Source: Rhodovulum robiginosum
Lineage (GTDB): Bacteria > Pseudomonadota > Alphaproteobacteria > Rhodobacterales > Rhodobacteraceae
Reading direction: 5' to 3'
NCBI RefSeq assembly: GCF_003944755.1
Contig: NZ_RWGU01000050.1
Coordinates: 339,594-403,593 of the forward strand
DNA length: 64,000 nt
Below are positions 16,370 through 24,888 of the stretch, piece after piece. Under the pieces are notes generated by a model. The model saw only the letters and a list, made by a program, of their open reading frames with translations. It was not told the DNA's origin and searched no databases. Position numbers and translations under genes: made by a program. Each line of letters begins with the position of its first letter. Within the stretch, counting starts at the first letter, position 1.

Positions 16370-17164
16370 GTGAACGACACCGAACGGCTCAGGCAGAAGC
16401 TGACGCAGCTGAAATCGGCCGAGGACGAGCCCGCGGGCGACCTCTCCGAGGGGCTGGCCCGGCTCGCCCCGATCCTGGCCGAGATCGATGACACCGTGCT
16501 GCCCCGCGAACTGGTCTTTGCCAACGACCGGGGCGAACGGGTCGGGCTGGTCGTGTCCGGCCGGCGCCTGCTGCGCGTCAGCCAGATCCATCCCCGGTCC
16601 TTGGCGACGCAGTTCGGCGCGCTGGCCGGCCGGTCCTTGAGCGAAGAGGCCACCCACGAATTCGGCTTGCTCAAACGCCTGCTGACGGCGCTGCTGGACG
16701 AGGTCGAGACACTGGAGATCAGCGCCGGGCGCCCCGAGCCGGGTACGGCGGCCGATATCGGCTGCACCACCGACACGCTGATGCGTCTGTTCGGGGCAGA
16801 TGAAACGGCAGAACTGGACGACGAGTCCTCGGCCGTGGCGCCGCCGGCGCTGGACGGGCCGCTCGCAGAGGTGGCCGCCATCGCGCTCGCCGGTCTGGTT
16901 TGGCAGGGCGAAGAGATGATCGACCGCCGCGGCTCGCCCGAGACGCTGGAGTTGCTGGACCGAGTTGCCGAAACCGATGCATTGGCCGCTGCGGTGCCGC
17001 CGACCCAGGCCACGCGTTGCATCGTTCTGCGTCTTCCTTCGCCCGCGGGCCGGGCGCTGGCCCAGGTGACGCTGCGCGGCCATCGGGGCCTCTTCCTGCT
17101 GCGTTCGGCCGATGCCTTCCGGGTTATGCGGCTGATCCGCCCGGCGCTGTTGCGCGCGGGCTGA
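16370..17164 (+). CDS. Uncharacterised protein closing the kinase-GTPase cluster
   Basis: A 264-residue protein I do not recognise. It starts at GTG with GAGG about 10 bases upstream. The N-terminal 30 residues are charged and helical (TERLRQKLTQLKSAEDEPAG); residues 40-75 and 215-260 look like alpha/beta segments (RELVFANDRGERVGLVVSGRRLLRVSQ; CIVLRLPSPAGRALAQVTLRG) that could be two profilin- or roadblock-like modules. It has no membrane span or obvious catalytic motif. Being in the same direction and near the LC7-like gene, it is most likely a structural or regulatory part of the same system. Confidence 0.7.
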   Translation: MNDTERLRQKLTQLKSAEDEPAGDLSEGLARLAPILAEIDDTVLPRELVFANDRGERVGLVVSGRRLLRVSQIHPRSLATQFGALAGRSLSEEATHEFGLLKRLLTALLDEVETLEISAGRPEPGTAADIGCTTDTLMRLFGADETAELDDESSAVAPPALDGPLAEVAAIALAGLVWQGEEMIDRRGSPETLELLDRVAETDALAAAVPPTQATRCIVLRLPSPAGRALAQVTLRGHRGLFLLRSADAFRVMRLIRPALLRAG

Positions 17165-17345
17165 AGCCGCGGCCAACGGCGCCGACAGGGCCGGTCTGCC
17201 GGCACCGCGCAGGGCACGGTCGCGGTGATGGTGTCCACCCACTACCCGAACCGTCGAGGGTAAGCCGAAGGCCGGTCGCCTGCCGGAACAGGCCCGTGAC
17301 AGCGCCCGCCGCTGCGCTATTCTTGAAATCAGGAGGTGCCCGACC

Positions 17346-18173
17346 ATGACCCGCCTGATCGTCCTCGTCCTTGCGCTCTTCGCCCTTCCCGCCGCGGCGC
17401 AGGACCGCCGGCCCAGCCATTGCATCGCGCTGGCCGACGCCGCGCCGGGGCTGGAATACGTCCAGCTTGCCAGCTATGGCGCGCCCCTGCTCGACCACAC
17501 GGTGCGCATCAATTACATCAGCCACGCCACCTTCCTGATCGAAACTCCGGGCGGGCTGACCGCAGCGACCGATTTCACCGGCTTTCTGGGGGCGGCACGC
17601 CTGACACCGGACGTGGTGACGATGAACAACGCCCACGAGACCCATTTCACCGCCTTCCCCGACCCGGCGATCCCCAATGTCCTGCAAGGCTGGGCCGACC
17701 GCGAGGGCACCCCCGCCGACCACCACCTCGACCTCGGCGAGATGCTGATCCGCAACGTGCCGACCGATGTGCGCGGCTACGACCGCGCCACGGTGCGCAA
17801 GAACGGCAATTCGATTTTCGTGTTCGAGGTGGCCGGGCTTTGCATCGGGCATCTGGGCCACCTGCATCACGAGCCCGACCCGGCGCAGTACGCGGCGCTG
17901 GGCCGGCTCGACGTGGTGATGGCCCCGGTCGATGGCGGCATGACGCTGGATCTGCCGACGATGATCCGCGTGCTCACGCGGCTGCGCAGCTCGGTGGTGA
18001 TCCCGATGCACTGGTTCGGCAACTATTCGCTGGAACGCTTCCTCGTCGGCATCGGAGAAGAGTTCGACGTCACCCGCCCCGGCAAGGGGTTTCTCGAGGT
18101 GTCGCTGCGCGCGTTGCCCGCGCGGCCCACGGTCGTGGTGCTGGAGCCCACCATGCTGCGCGACCCAGAGTGA
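17346..18173 (+). CDS. Exported metallo-beta-lactamase-fold hydrolase (UlaG-like)
   Basis: A 275-residue protein with a clear signal peptide (MTRLIVLVLALFALPAAAQ). The mature part has the UlaG-like beta-lactamase-fold pattern: SHATFLIETPGG near residue 58, NNAHETHF in place of the classical HxHxDH, GHLGHLHH, and a final MHWFGN. It probably binds one or two metal ions in the periplasm; its substrate is unknown. AGGAGGTG lies 8 bases before the ATG. It begins 181 bases after the kinase-GTPase cluster and is probably a separate unit, since a gap and a change of function separate them. Confidence 0.83.
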   Translation: MTRLIVLVLALFALPAAAQDRRPSHCIALADAAPGLEYVQLASYGAPLLDHTVRINYISHATFLIETPGGLTAATDFTGFLGAARLTPDVVTMNNAHETHFTAFPDPAIPNVLQGWADREGTPADHHLDLGEMLIRNVPTDVRGYDRATVRKNGNSIFVFEVAGLCIGHLGHLHHEPDPAQYAALGRLDVVMAPVDGGMTLDLPTMIRVLTRLRSSVVIPMHWFGNYSLERFLVGIGEEFDVTRPGKGFLEVSLRALPARPTVVVLEPTMLRDPE

Positions 18174-18222
18174 CTTGCGCGGCGTTGCGGCCCATGGTTC
18201 ACCGGGGCCGAAAGGATCGCCG

Positions 18223-19641
18223 ATGCTGAGCCCCGTGACCCCCGAATTGGAACGCCGCCTGCGCGCGGCGCTGCCCGAGGCGGCATTCCGCGACCTCGCG
18301 CCCGCCTACCTCGAAGAGCCGCGCGGGCGCTATACGGGGCAGGGCGGGTTGCTGATCGCCCCGGAAACGACCGACCAGGTGGCCGCCACCGTGCGCGCCT
18401 GCGCCGAGGCCCGGGTGGGGATCGTGCCCTATGGCGGCGGCACCGGCCTTGTCGGCGGACAGATCATGCCCGACGGCCCGGCGCCGGTCATTCTGTCGCT
18501 GGAACGGATGCGCAAGCTCCGCGCGGTCTACCCGTCGGAAAACGTACTGGTGGCCGAGGCCGGCGCGATCCTGGCCGATGTTCAGGCCGCCGCCGATGCC
18601 GCCGACCGCCTGTTCCCGCTCTCGCTCGCCTCGGAAGGCTCGGCGCGGATCGGCGGGCTCTTGGCCACCAATGCCGGCGGGGTCAACGTGCTGCGCTACG
18701 GCAATGCCCGCGATCTGTGCCTCGGCATCGAGGCGGTGCTGCCCGACGGCTCGGTTCTGAACGGGCTCAAGCGGCTGCGCAAGGACAATACCGGCTATGA
18801 CCTGCGCCACCTTCTGATCGGGGCCGAGGGGACGCTGGGCATCATCACCGCCGCCGCGCTCAAGCTCAGCCCGCGCCCGGCGCAGACCGGCGCCGCGCTC
18901 TTCGCGGTGCCGGGTCCCGAGGCCGCGCTCGATCTGCTGGCCATGACCGGCGCGCGCATCGGTGACGGTGTCTCGGCCTTCGAACTGATGCATCGCACCG
19001 GGCTCGATTTCCTGGCCGAAACCCTGCCCGACATCCGCCGCCCCTTCGACGACCCGCCCGACTGGATGGTGCTGATCGACCTCGGTCTCGGCGTCGCGCA
19101 GGACCCGGCCGAGGCGCTCGAGGGGCTTTTCGTCGAGGCCCACGCGGCGGGGCTCGCCCCCGACGGGCTGATCGCCCAGTCGCAGGCGCAGCGTGCCGAG
19201 TTCTGGACGGTGCGCGAAAGCATTCCGCTGGCCAACCGCCGGATCGGCGCGATCTCGTCGCACGACATTTCGGTGCCGCTCTCGGCGATCCCCGCCTTCA
19301 TCGCCCGCGGCGGCCCGGCGCTGGCCGAGATCGGCGATTTCCGGATCAACTGCTTCGGCCATCTGGGCGACGGCAACCTGCATTACAACGTCTTCCCGCA
19401 GCCGGGCAAAACCCGCGCCGACTACGAACACCTCCGCCCGGCGATCAAGACCTGCATCTACGACCTGGTGCACGGGATGGGCGGCTCGGTCAGTGCCGAA
19501 CACGGGGTGGGGCGGCTCAAGGTGGACGACCTCGAACGCTATGGCGACCCGGCAAAGCTGGCCGCGATGCGCGCGATCAAGGCGGCGCTCGACCCGGTTG
19601 GCATCATGAACCCCGGCGCGGTGCTGCGCGCGTCAGGCTGA
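18223..19641 (+). CDS. FAD-linked 2-hydroxyacid dehydrogenase (GlcD/D-2-hydroxyglutarate dehydrogenase type)
   Basis: A 472-residue flavoprotein with an FAD-binding type-4/PCMH domain (PYGGGTGLVGGQ around residue 85, and GGLLATNAGGVNVLRYG) and an FAD-oxidase C-terminal domain containing CFGHLGDGNLHYN and the closing SAEHGVGRLK. Family members oxidise D-lactate, glycolate or D-2-hydroxyglutarate; I favour D-2-hydroxyglutarate or D-lactate because no glcE/glcF genes follow. AAAGGA seven bases before the ATG at 18223 supports this start over an upstream one. It ends at a long hairpin shared with the convergent apt gene. Confidence 0.88.
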   Translation: MLSPVTPELERRLRAALPEAAFRDLAPAYLEEPRGRYTGQGGLLIAPETTDQVAATVRACAEARVGIVPYGGGTGLVGGQIMPDGPAPVILSLERMRKLRAVYPSENVLVAEAGAILADVQAAADAADRLFPLSLASEGSARIGGLLATNAGGVNVLRYGNARDLCLGIEAVLPDGSVLNGLKRLRKDNTGYDLRHLLIGAEGTLGIITAAALKLSPRPAQTGAALFAVPGPEAALDLLAMTGARIGDGVSAFELMHRTGLDFLAETLPDIRRPFDDPPDWMVLIDLGLGVAQDPAEALEGLFVEAHAAGLAPDGLIAQSQAQRAEFWTVRESIPLANRRIGAISSHDISVPLSAIPAFIARGGPALAEIGDFRINCFGHLGDGNLHYNVFPQPGKTRADYEHLRPAIKTCIYDLVHGMGGSVSAEHGVGRLKVDDLERYGDPAKLAAMRAIKAALDPVGIMNPGAVLRASG

Positions 19642-19672
19642 GGGCGGTTCGGGCTGCACGGGCAGGACCATC

Positions 19673-19741
19673 GGGTATTTGGGCCAAGAAGAAGCCAGGG
19701 GCAGCGTGCTGCCTTTCCCCTTCTTCTTGGTGAAAATACCC
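19673..19741. terminator. Long near-perfect hairpin made of two inverted copies of a Rhodobacterales intergenic repeat
   Basis: Arms at 19673-19694 and 19720-19741 match at 19 of 22 positions, both reading gggtattt...ccaagaagaag from outside in. The inner bases pair too (ggcagc at 19700-19705 with gctgcc at 19708-19713), giving one stem of over 30 base pairs. It sits between the convergent dehydrogenase and apt genes, so it is well placed as a two-way terminator. A single diverged copy of the same repeat is found at 44567-44588. Confidence 0.8.
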
Positions 19742-19770
19742 CGAATGCGCGCGTCAGCGCGCCCGCGCCA

Positions 19771-20310
19771 TCAGGCGCCGGCGAATTCGCAGAGCGCGTG
19801 CACGTCGATGCCCATCTCATCGAGCTTTGTTCGTCCGCCGAGATCGGGCAGGTCGACGATGAAGGCGCAGCCGATCACCTCGGCGCCGAGGCGTTCGCAC
19901 AGCTTGATGCCGGCGGCCGCGGTGCCGCCGGTGGCCAGCAGGTCGTCGACGATCAGCACATTGTCGCCGGGGCTGAGCGCATCGTCGTGGATCTCGACCA
20001 CCGCCTCGCCGTATTCGAGCTTATATTCCTCGGCGATGGTCGCCGCGGGCAGCTTGCCCTTCTTGCGCACCGGCACGAAGCCCTTGGAAAGCTGGTGCGC
20101 GATGGCGCCGCCAAGGATGAAGCCGCGCGCCTCGAGCCCGACGACCTTGTCGATCTGCTGGCCGGCATAGGGGTGCAGCATCTGGTCGATGGCCATGCGA
20201 AAGCCCCGCGGGTCGGCAAACAGCGTGGTCACGTCGCGGAACATGATCCCCTCATGGGGGAAATCGACGATGGTGCGGATGTAATCCTTGACGGTCTGGG
20301 TACGGGGCAT
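19771..20310 (-). CDS. apt: Adenine phosphoribosyltransferase
   Basis: A 179-residue type I phosphoribosyltransferase that converts adenine and PRPP to AMP (purine salvage). The PRPP loop is [13 protein letters not shown] near residue 120, and the N-terminal [20 protein letters not shown] and [11 protein letters not shown] segments are typical of Apt. Length matches the family. The ATG at 20310 gives the family's usual N-terminus ([12 protein letters not shown]); an upstream in-frame ATG would add 26 residues unlike Apt. mtnP lies 500 bases upstream on the same strand and releases adenine, so the two enzymes are linked in methionine/adenine salvage. Confidence 0.96.
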   Translation of the reverse strand: MPRTQTVKDYIRTIVDFPHEGIMFRDVTTLFADPRGFRMAIDQMLHPYAGQQIDKVVGLEARGFILGGAIAHQLSKGFVPVRKKGKLPAATIAEEYKLEYGEAVVEIHDDALSPGDNVLIVDDLLATGGTAAAGIKLCERLGAEVIGCAFIVDLPDLGGRTKLDEMGIDVHALCEFAGA

Positions 20311-20395
20311 CGGCGGTCTCTCTGGCTGGTCACACCGGCCCGTCATGGCCGATGGCGCCGGGCCTGACAAGGGCCCCCGATGCCGCAAGCGGGGC

Positions 20396-20521
20396 CTAGC
20401 CCCTGCTCGTTTTTGCCTGACGGAACAGGCGGTAATACCTGGACGCGATCCATTTGAGATGCGGCTTGCGCCAGTCCATCCGATCCTTGATCAGCATTGC
20501 CTGTGCGGATTGGAGCAACAT
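20396..20521 (-). CDS. Candidate 41-residue basic small protein
   Basis: A short frame beginning [20 protein letters not shown] and ending with a Tyr/Arg-rich helix ([18 protein letters not shown]). It is supported by an AAAGGA Shine-Dalgarno sequence 8 bases before the ATG and by its divergent placement from another small gene across an AT-rich spacer. The protein is strongly basic and amphipathic. I do not recognise a family. It lies 85 bases upstream of apt on the same strand and could be co-transcribed with it. At this length chance is possible; the ribosome-binding site and promoter-like spacer are the reasons to list it. Confidence 0.45.
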   Translation of the reverse strand: MLLQSAQAMLIKDRMDWRKPHLKWIASRYYRLFRQAKTSRG

Positions 20522-20629
20522 TTCCGGTTTCCTTTCTGTTATTGTTGCCGCATAAAAAGCCTATCTGCGGTATATGTCGTGTATATACATTGTATCGCGG
20601 ATTGTCAAGGTTTCAGGGGTTGCGCGATC
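20522..20629. promoter_or_regulatory. AT-rich divergent promoter region with palindrome
   Basis: This 108-base spacer between two divergently read small genes is far more AT-rich than its surroundings. It holds a perfect 10-bp palindrome tgtatataca (20580-20589) with flanking tatatg and tgtat half-sites, the kind of site a ribbon-helix-helix dimer could bind. The adjacent gene encodes such a protein, so self-regulation is plausible (inference). Confidence 0.55.
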
Positions 20630-20803
20630 GTGAACAAGAAGTCGTCAGCCAAAGGCGGCAAGAAGAACAGCCAGCTCGTTCTGAGGCTGGACAAGGGCGA
20701 ACGCGACGCGTTTGTCGAGCTCTGCAAGGAGCTCGACACCAGCGCGGCGCGGGAAATCCGCGGTTTCATCCGCAAGTTCATGAAAGAAAACGGGGAAAGC
20801 TAG
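20630..20803 (+). CDS. Small ribbon-helix-helix-like protein
   Basis: A 57-residue protein with a Lys/Ser/Gly-rich N-terminal arm and a segment SQLVLRLDKGERDAFVELCK followed by a helix TSAAREIRGFIRKFMKEN. The strand-helix-helix pattern with alternating residues in QLVLRL fits a ribbon-helix-helix DNA-binding dimer. It starts at GTG; the open frame extends upstream but through AT-rich spacer. No toxin or antitoxin partner is evident unless the divergent 41-residue frame plays that part. It ends 13 bases before the convergent mtnP stop. Confidence 0.6.
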   Translation: MNKKSSAKGGKKNSQLVLRLDKGERDAFVELCKELDTSAAREIRGFIRKFMKENGES

Positions 20804-20816
20804 CCCCCGCGGCCGG

Positions 20817-21689
<873 letters not shown>

Positions 21690-21880
21690 TCCGCATCAAT
21701 CCTTTACCAAGACGTGTTGCTCCCCGTTTTTACGGACCGGGGCGGAAAAGAAAACCCGCGCCGCTGCCGCAGCGGGTCGGGTGCGTCACAATCGGGCCTT
21801 TTCGCCGAGAGGGCGGTTTCGCCCGGTGCGCGATTGCGCTATCAGCCGCGGGTAACCCGACCCAGCCTTAGGATCTATAC

Positions 21881-23509
21881 ATGCCCCGATCGCTTCTCGC
21901 GGCGTTCGCCGAACGGTATTCGCTGCCCGAGCTTGGCCGTGCCTCCGACCACCTGACGCCGGCCGTCCTTAAAATCGAGGTGCTGGCCGGTCTCACCGTC
22001 GCGCTGGCGCTGGTGCCCGAGGCGGTGGCCTTTGCCTTCGTCGCCGGCGTGCACCCGCTGGTCGGCCTTTACGCGGCCTTCATGGTGGGGCTGATCACCG
22101 CGCTGATCGGCGGGCGGCCGGGGATGATCTCGGGGGCGACCGGGGCGCTGGCGGTGGTGATGGTGGCGTTGGTGGCCGATCACGGCGTCGAATACCTGTT
22201 TGCCACCGTGGTGCTGATGGGCGTTTTGCAGATGCTGGCCGGTCTCTTCAAACTGGGCAAGTTCATCCGGCTGGTGCCGCACCCGGTGATGCTGGGCTTC
22301 GTGAATGGCCTTGCGATCGTGATCTTCCTCGCGCAGTTGGCGCAGTTCAAGGTGCCGGGCACGGTCACGATGTCGGCCCATGGGGCGCCGGGCGGCGAGT
22401 GGATGACCGGCTGGCCGCTGGCGCTTATGCTGGGGCTGGTGGCGCTGACCATGGCGATCATCTGGGCCACGCCCAAGCTGACGCGGGCGATCCCGGCGCC
22501 GCTGGCGGGCATCGGCATCGTCGCCGCCATCGTCATCGTCTTCGGCATCGACGTGCCGCGGGTGGGCGATCTCGCCTCGATCCAGGGCGGGCTGCCGCAG
22601 TTTCACATCCCCACCGTGCCGCTGAACTTCGAGACGCTGGAGATCATCTTTCCCTATGCGCTGATCCTGGCCGCCATCGGGCTGATCGAAAGCCTGCTGA
22701 CGCTGAACCTGGTGGGCGAGATCACCGGCCAGCGCGGCGGCGCCTCGAAGGAGTGCATCGCGCAGGGCGTGGCCAATACCGCGACCGGCTTTTTCGGAGG
22801 CATGGGGGGCTGCGCGATGATCGGCCAGTCGATGATCAACGTCAAATCGGGCGGGCGCACACGGCTGTCGGGCATCTCGGCGGCGCTGTTCCTGTTGGCC
22901 TTCATCGTCGTGGCCGCGCCGCTGATCGAGAAGATCCCGCTGGCCGCGCTGGTGGGCGTGATGTTCATGGTCGTCATCGGCACCTTCGCCTGGCAGTCGC
23001 TCATGATCATGACCAAGGTGCCCAAGGCAGATGCGCTGGTCATCGTGCTGGTGACGATCACCACCGTGGTCTACGACCTGGCCATCGCGGTCGTCGTGGG
23101 CGTCATCGTCTCAGCGCTGGAATATGCCTGGCAGAACGCCCAGCGCATCCACGCGCGCACCTACGAGACGCCCGAGGGCGCCAAGGTGTACCAGATCGAG
23201 GGGCCGCTCTTCTTCGGCTCGACCGACGGCTTTCTGGAGCTTTTCACGCCCGCGACCGACCCCGCCCGCGTGATCGTCGATTTCGCCGGCAGCCGTGTGG
23301 CCGACCAGTCGGCGCTGACCGCGATCGAGGCGCTGGCCGAGAAATACGAGGCCGCGGGCAAGACGATCCAGCTGCGCCACCTCAGCCGCGACTGCCATCA
23401 GTTGCTGACCAAGGCGGGCCAGTTGATGATCGATTCCGACGACGACCCCGATTACCAGATCGCCACGAACTACTCGGTGCGCACCGGCGTTCTGGGCGGC
23501 GGGCACTGA
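21881..23509 (+). CDS. SulP-family anion transporter with STAS domain
   Basis: A 542-residue SulP (SLC26) transporter. About a dozen membrane segments start near residue 35 (LAGLTVALALVPEAVAFAFVAGVHPLVGLYAA), including the conserved GMISGATGALAVV stretch, and a cytoplasmic STAS domain closes the protein (from about residue 430: YQIEGPLFFGSTDGF...). Family members carry sulfate, bicarbonate or other anions with sodium or proton coupling; the substrate is not readable here. It stands alone, divergent from mtnP over a 191-base spacer. Confidence 0.93.
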   Translation: MPRSLLAAFAERYSLPELGRASDHLTPAVLKIEVLAGLTVALALVPEAVAFAFVAGVHPLVGLYAAFMVGLITALIGGRPGMISGATGALAVVMVALVADHGVEYLFATVVLMGVLQMLAGLFKLGKFIRLVPHPVMLGFVNGLAIVIFLAQLAQFKVPGTVTMSAHGAPGGEWMTGWPLALMLGLVALTMAIIWATPKLTRAIPAPLAGIGIVAAIVIVFGIDVPRVGDLASIQGGLPQFHIPTVPLNFETLEIIFPYALILAAIGLIESLLTLNLVGEITGQRGGASKECIAQGVANTATGFFGGMGGCAMIGQSMINVKSGGRTRLSGISAALFLLAFIVVAAPLIEKIPLAALVGVMFMVVIGTFAWQSLMIMTKVPKADALVIVLVTITTVVYDLAIAVVVGVIVSALEYAWQNAQRIHARTYETPEGAKVYQIEGPLFFGSTDGFLELFTPATDPARVIVDFAGSRVADQSALTAIEALAEKYEAAGKTIQLRHLSRDCHQLLTKAGQLMIDSDDDPDYQIATNYSVRTGVLGGGH

Positions 23510-23513
23510 GCCC

Positions 23514-24119
23514 TCACTCGCCCGGACGCCTGAGTTCGAACACCTCGTTGACCACCGCGTAGTCGCGATAGCCCATCCGCGCCAGCGGGCGGTAGCGGGT
23601 GACGTCCACCATCCCGTCCACCAGGATGTCGTCGCGGATATGGATGCCGGTGACCTCGCCGAAGACAGCGAAATTGGCCGCGCCGGGCAATTCGACGATC
23701 TGGGTCAGCCGGCATTCCAGGTTGGCCGGCGCGCCGGCCACGCGCGAACAGGCGATGGTGGCGCAATCGGTCCGCTCGATGCCCGCCTCGGTAAATTCGT
23801 CGATCTCGCGCGGCCAGGGGCCCGAACTGCGGTTCATCGGGTCGCGCATGGCGTATTCCACCACGTTGACGCAAAAGACCCCGGTCTCGCGGATATTTGC
23901 GACGCTGTCCTTGGTGCCGTCGCGGTCGGGTTTGGCCGAGGTCGAGGAAAACATCACCTGCGGCGGCACGTAGGCCACCGCGTTGAAAAACGAATAGGGC
24001 GCGAGGTTTTCCGACCCGTCCGCGGCGCGGGTGGAGATCCAGCCGATGGGGCGGGGGGTGACGACCGCGTTGAACGGGTTGTGGGGCAGGCCGTGGCCTT
24101 CGGCAGGGCGGTAGAACAT
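23514..24119 (-). CDS. Flavin reductase family protein (FMN-binding split barrel)
   Basis: A 201-residue FMN-binding split-barrel protein of the flavin-reductase group: PRPIGWISTRAADGSENLAPYSFFNAVAYVPPQVMFSS in the first third and a GEVTGIHI strand later. These proteins reduce free flavin or act on small flavin-linked substrates. The start at 24119 follows GAAAGGAAAGCG, a good ribosome-binding site; the frame upstream continues open but is a GC-rich shadow. It converges with the SulP gene with 4 bases between stops. Confidence 0.88.
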   Translation of the reverse strand: MFYRPAEGHGLPHNPFNAVVTPRPIGWISTRAADGSENLAPYSFFNAVAYVPPQVMFSSTSAKPDRDGTKDSVANIRETGVFCVNVVEYAMRDPMNRSSGPWPREIDEFTEAGIERTDCATIACSRVAGAPANLECRLTQIVELPGAANFAVFGEVTGIHIRDDILVDGMVDVTRYRPLARMGYRDYAVVNEVFELRRPGE

Positions 24120-24194
24120 CGCTTTCCTTTCGGGCGTTTGCTCCGGAGATAGCGCCGTGCTAACCGCCTTTCCAGAGGCAAGCGAGGGCGCGCG

Positions 24195-24692
24195 GTGATC
24201 CGGCTCGACACGGAACGGGGCGAGGACTGGTGGGAGGTCGAGGCACTTTACGACCTGTGCTTTGCGCCGGGGCGCGAGGCGCTGTCGTCCTACCGGCTGC
24301 GCGACGGGGTCGAGCCGCTGGCCGCGCTGTGCCTGACCGCGCGGGATGAGGCGGGCATCCTGATGGCCGCCATCCGCTTCTGGCCGGTGCGGGTCGGGGG
24401 GGCGCCGGCGCTGCTGCTGGGCCCCATCGCGGTGCACCCCACCCACCAGGGCGAGGGGGTCGGCGCGTTTCTCATGCGCGAGGCGCTGGAGCGTGCGGCG
24501 GGGCTGGGCTGGGCGCGCGTTCTGCTGATCGGCGATGCGCCTTATTACGGCCGTTTCGGATTCGAAAGGCTCGATGGCGTCGAGATGCCGCCGCCCACCA
24601 ATCCCGAGCGGGTGCTGGGCCTGGCGCTGGCGCCCGGCGCGTGGAGCGGCGTTTCGGGCCCGGTGACCCGGGCGGCGGAGGTGCGGGGATAA
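24195..24692 (+). CDS. GNAT-family N-acetyltransferase
   Basis: A 165-residue GNAT acetyltransferase with the acetyl-CoA loop in LGPIAVHPTHQGEGVGAFLMREAL (about 75-98) and a conserved YYGRFGFERL near residue 118 that is typical of the YhbS/small-molecule subgroup. It starts at GTG. It is divergent from the flavin reductase (75 bases between the starts) and converges with ptsP. The acceptor substrate is unknown. Confidence 0.87.
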   Translation: MIRLDTERGEDWWEVEALYDLCFAPGREALSSYRLRDGVEPLAALCLTARDEAGILMAAIRFWPVRVGGAPALLLGPIAVHPTHQGEGVGAFLMREALERAAGLGWARVLLIGDAPYYGRFGFERLDGVEMPPPTNPERVLGLALAPGAWSGVSGPVTRAAEVRG

Positions 24693-24888
24693 ATCGCGGC
24701 CCCGCGCCGGAGCCATGCCCGGCACGTTCCGGACCGCGCGCGGCTAGCCGTGGGGGTTACGCCGCCCCCTCGGGTCTGCGCGGCCAGTCTCGCAATACCC
24801 TTGAGAGAGGTCAGTAAGGCGTGCGCGGGCGACGATGTGATGACCCGCCGGGGGGCGGCGCGCGCGCCGATCTCAAAGCTCAGGCGCC

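Noticed and set aside
12048..17425. Very long open frames on the minus strand opposite the GTPase genes
   Set aside because: They are GC-rich shadows of strong plus-strand genes: no ribosome-binding sites, low-complexity Arg/Ala/Gly translations and no recognised domain.
21690..21880. Riboswitch upstream of the SulP transporter
   Set aside because: Only a 5-bp GGGCG/CGCCC hairpin (21811-21824) and GC-rich sequence are visible; no known riboswitch core was recognised.
23514..24725. Longer flavin reductase protein starting near 24725
   Set aside because: The upstream part overlaps the acetyltransferase gene and has no family match, while 24119 has a good ribosome-binding site.
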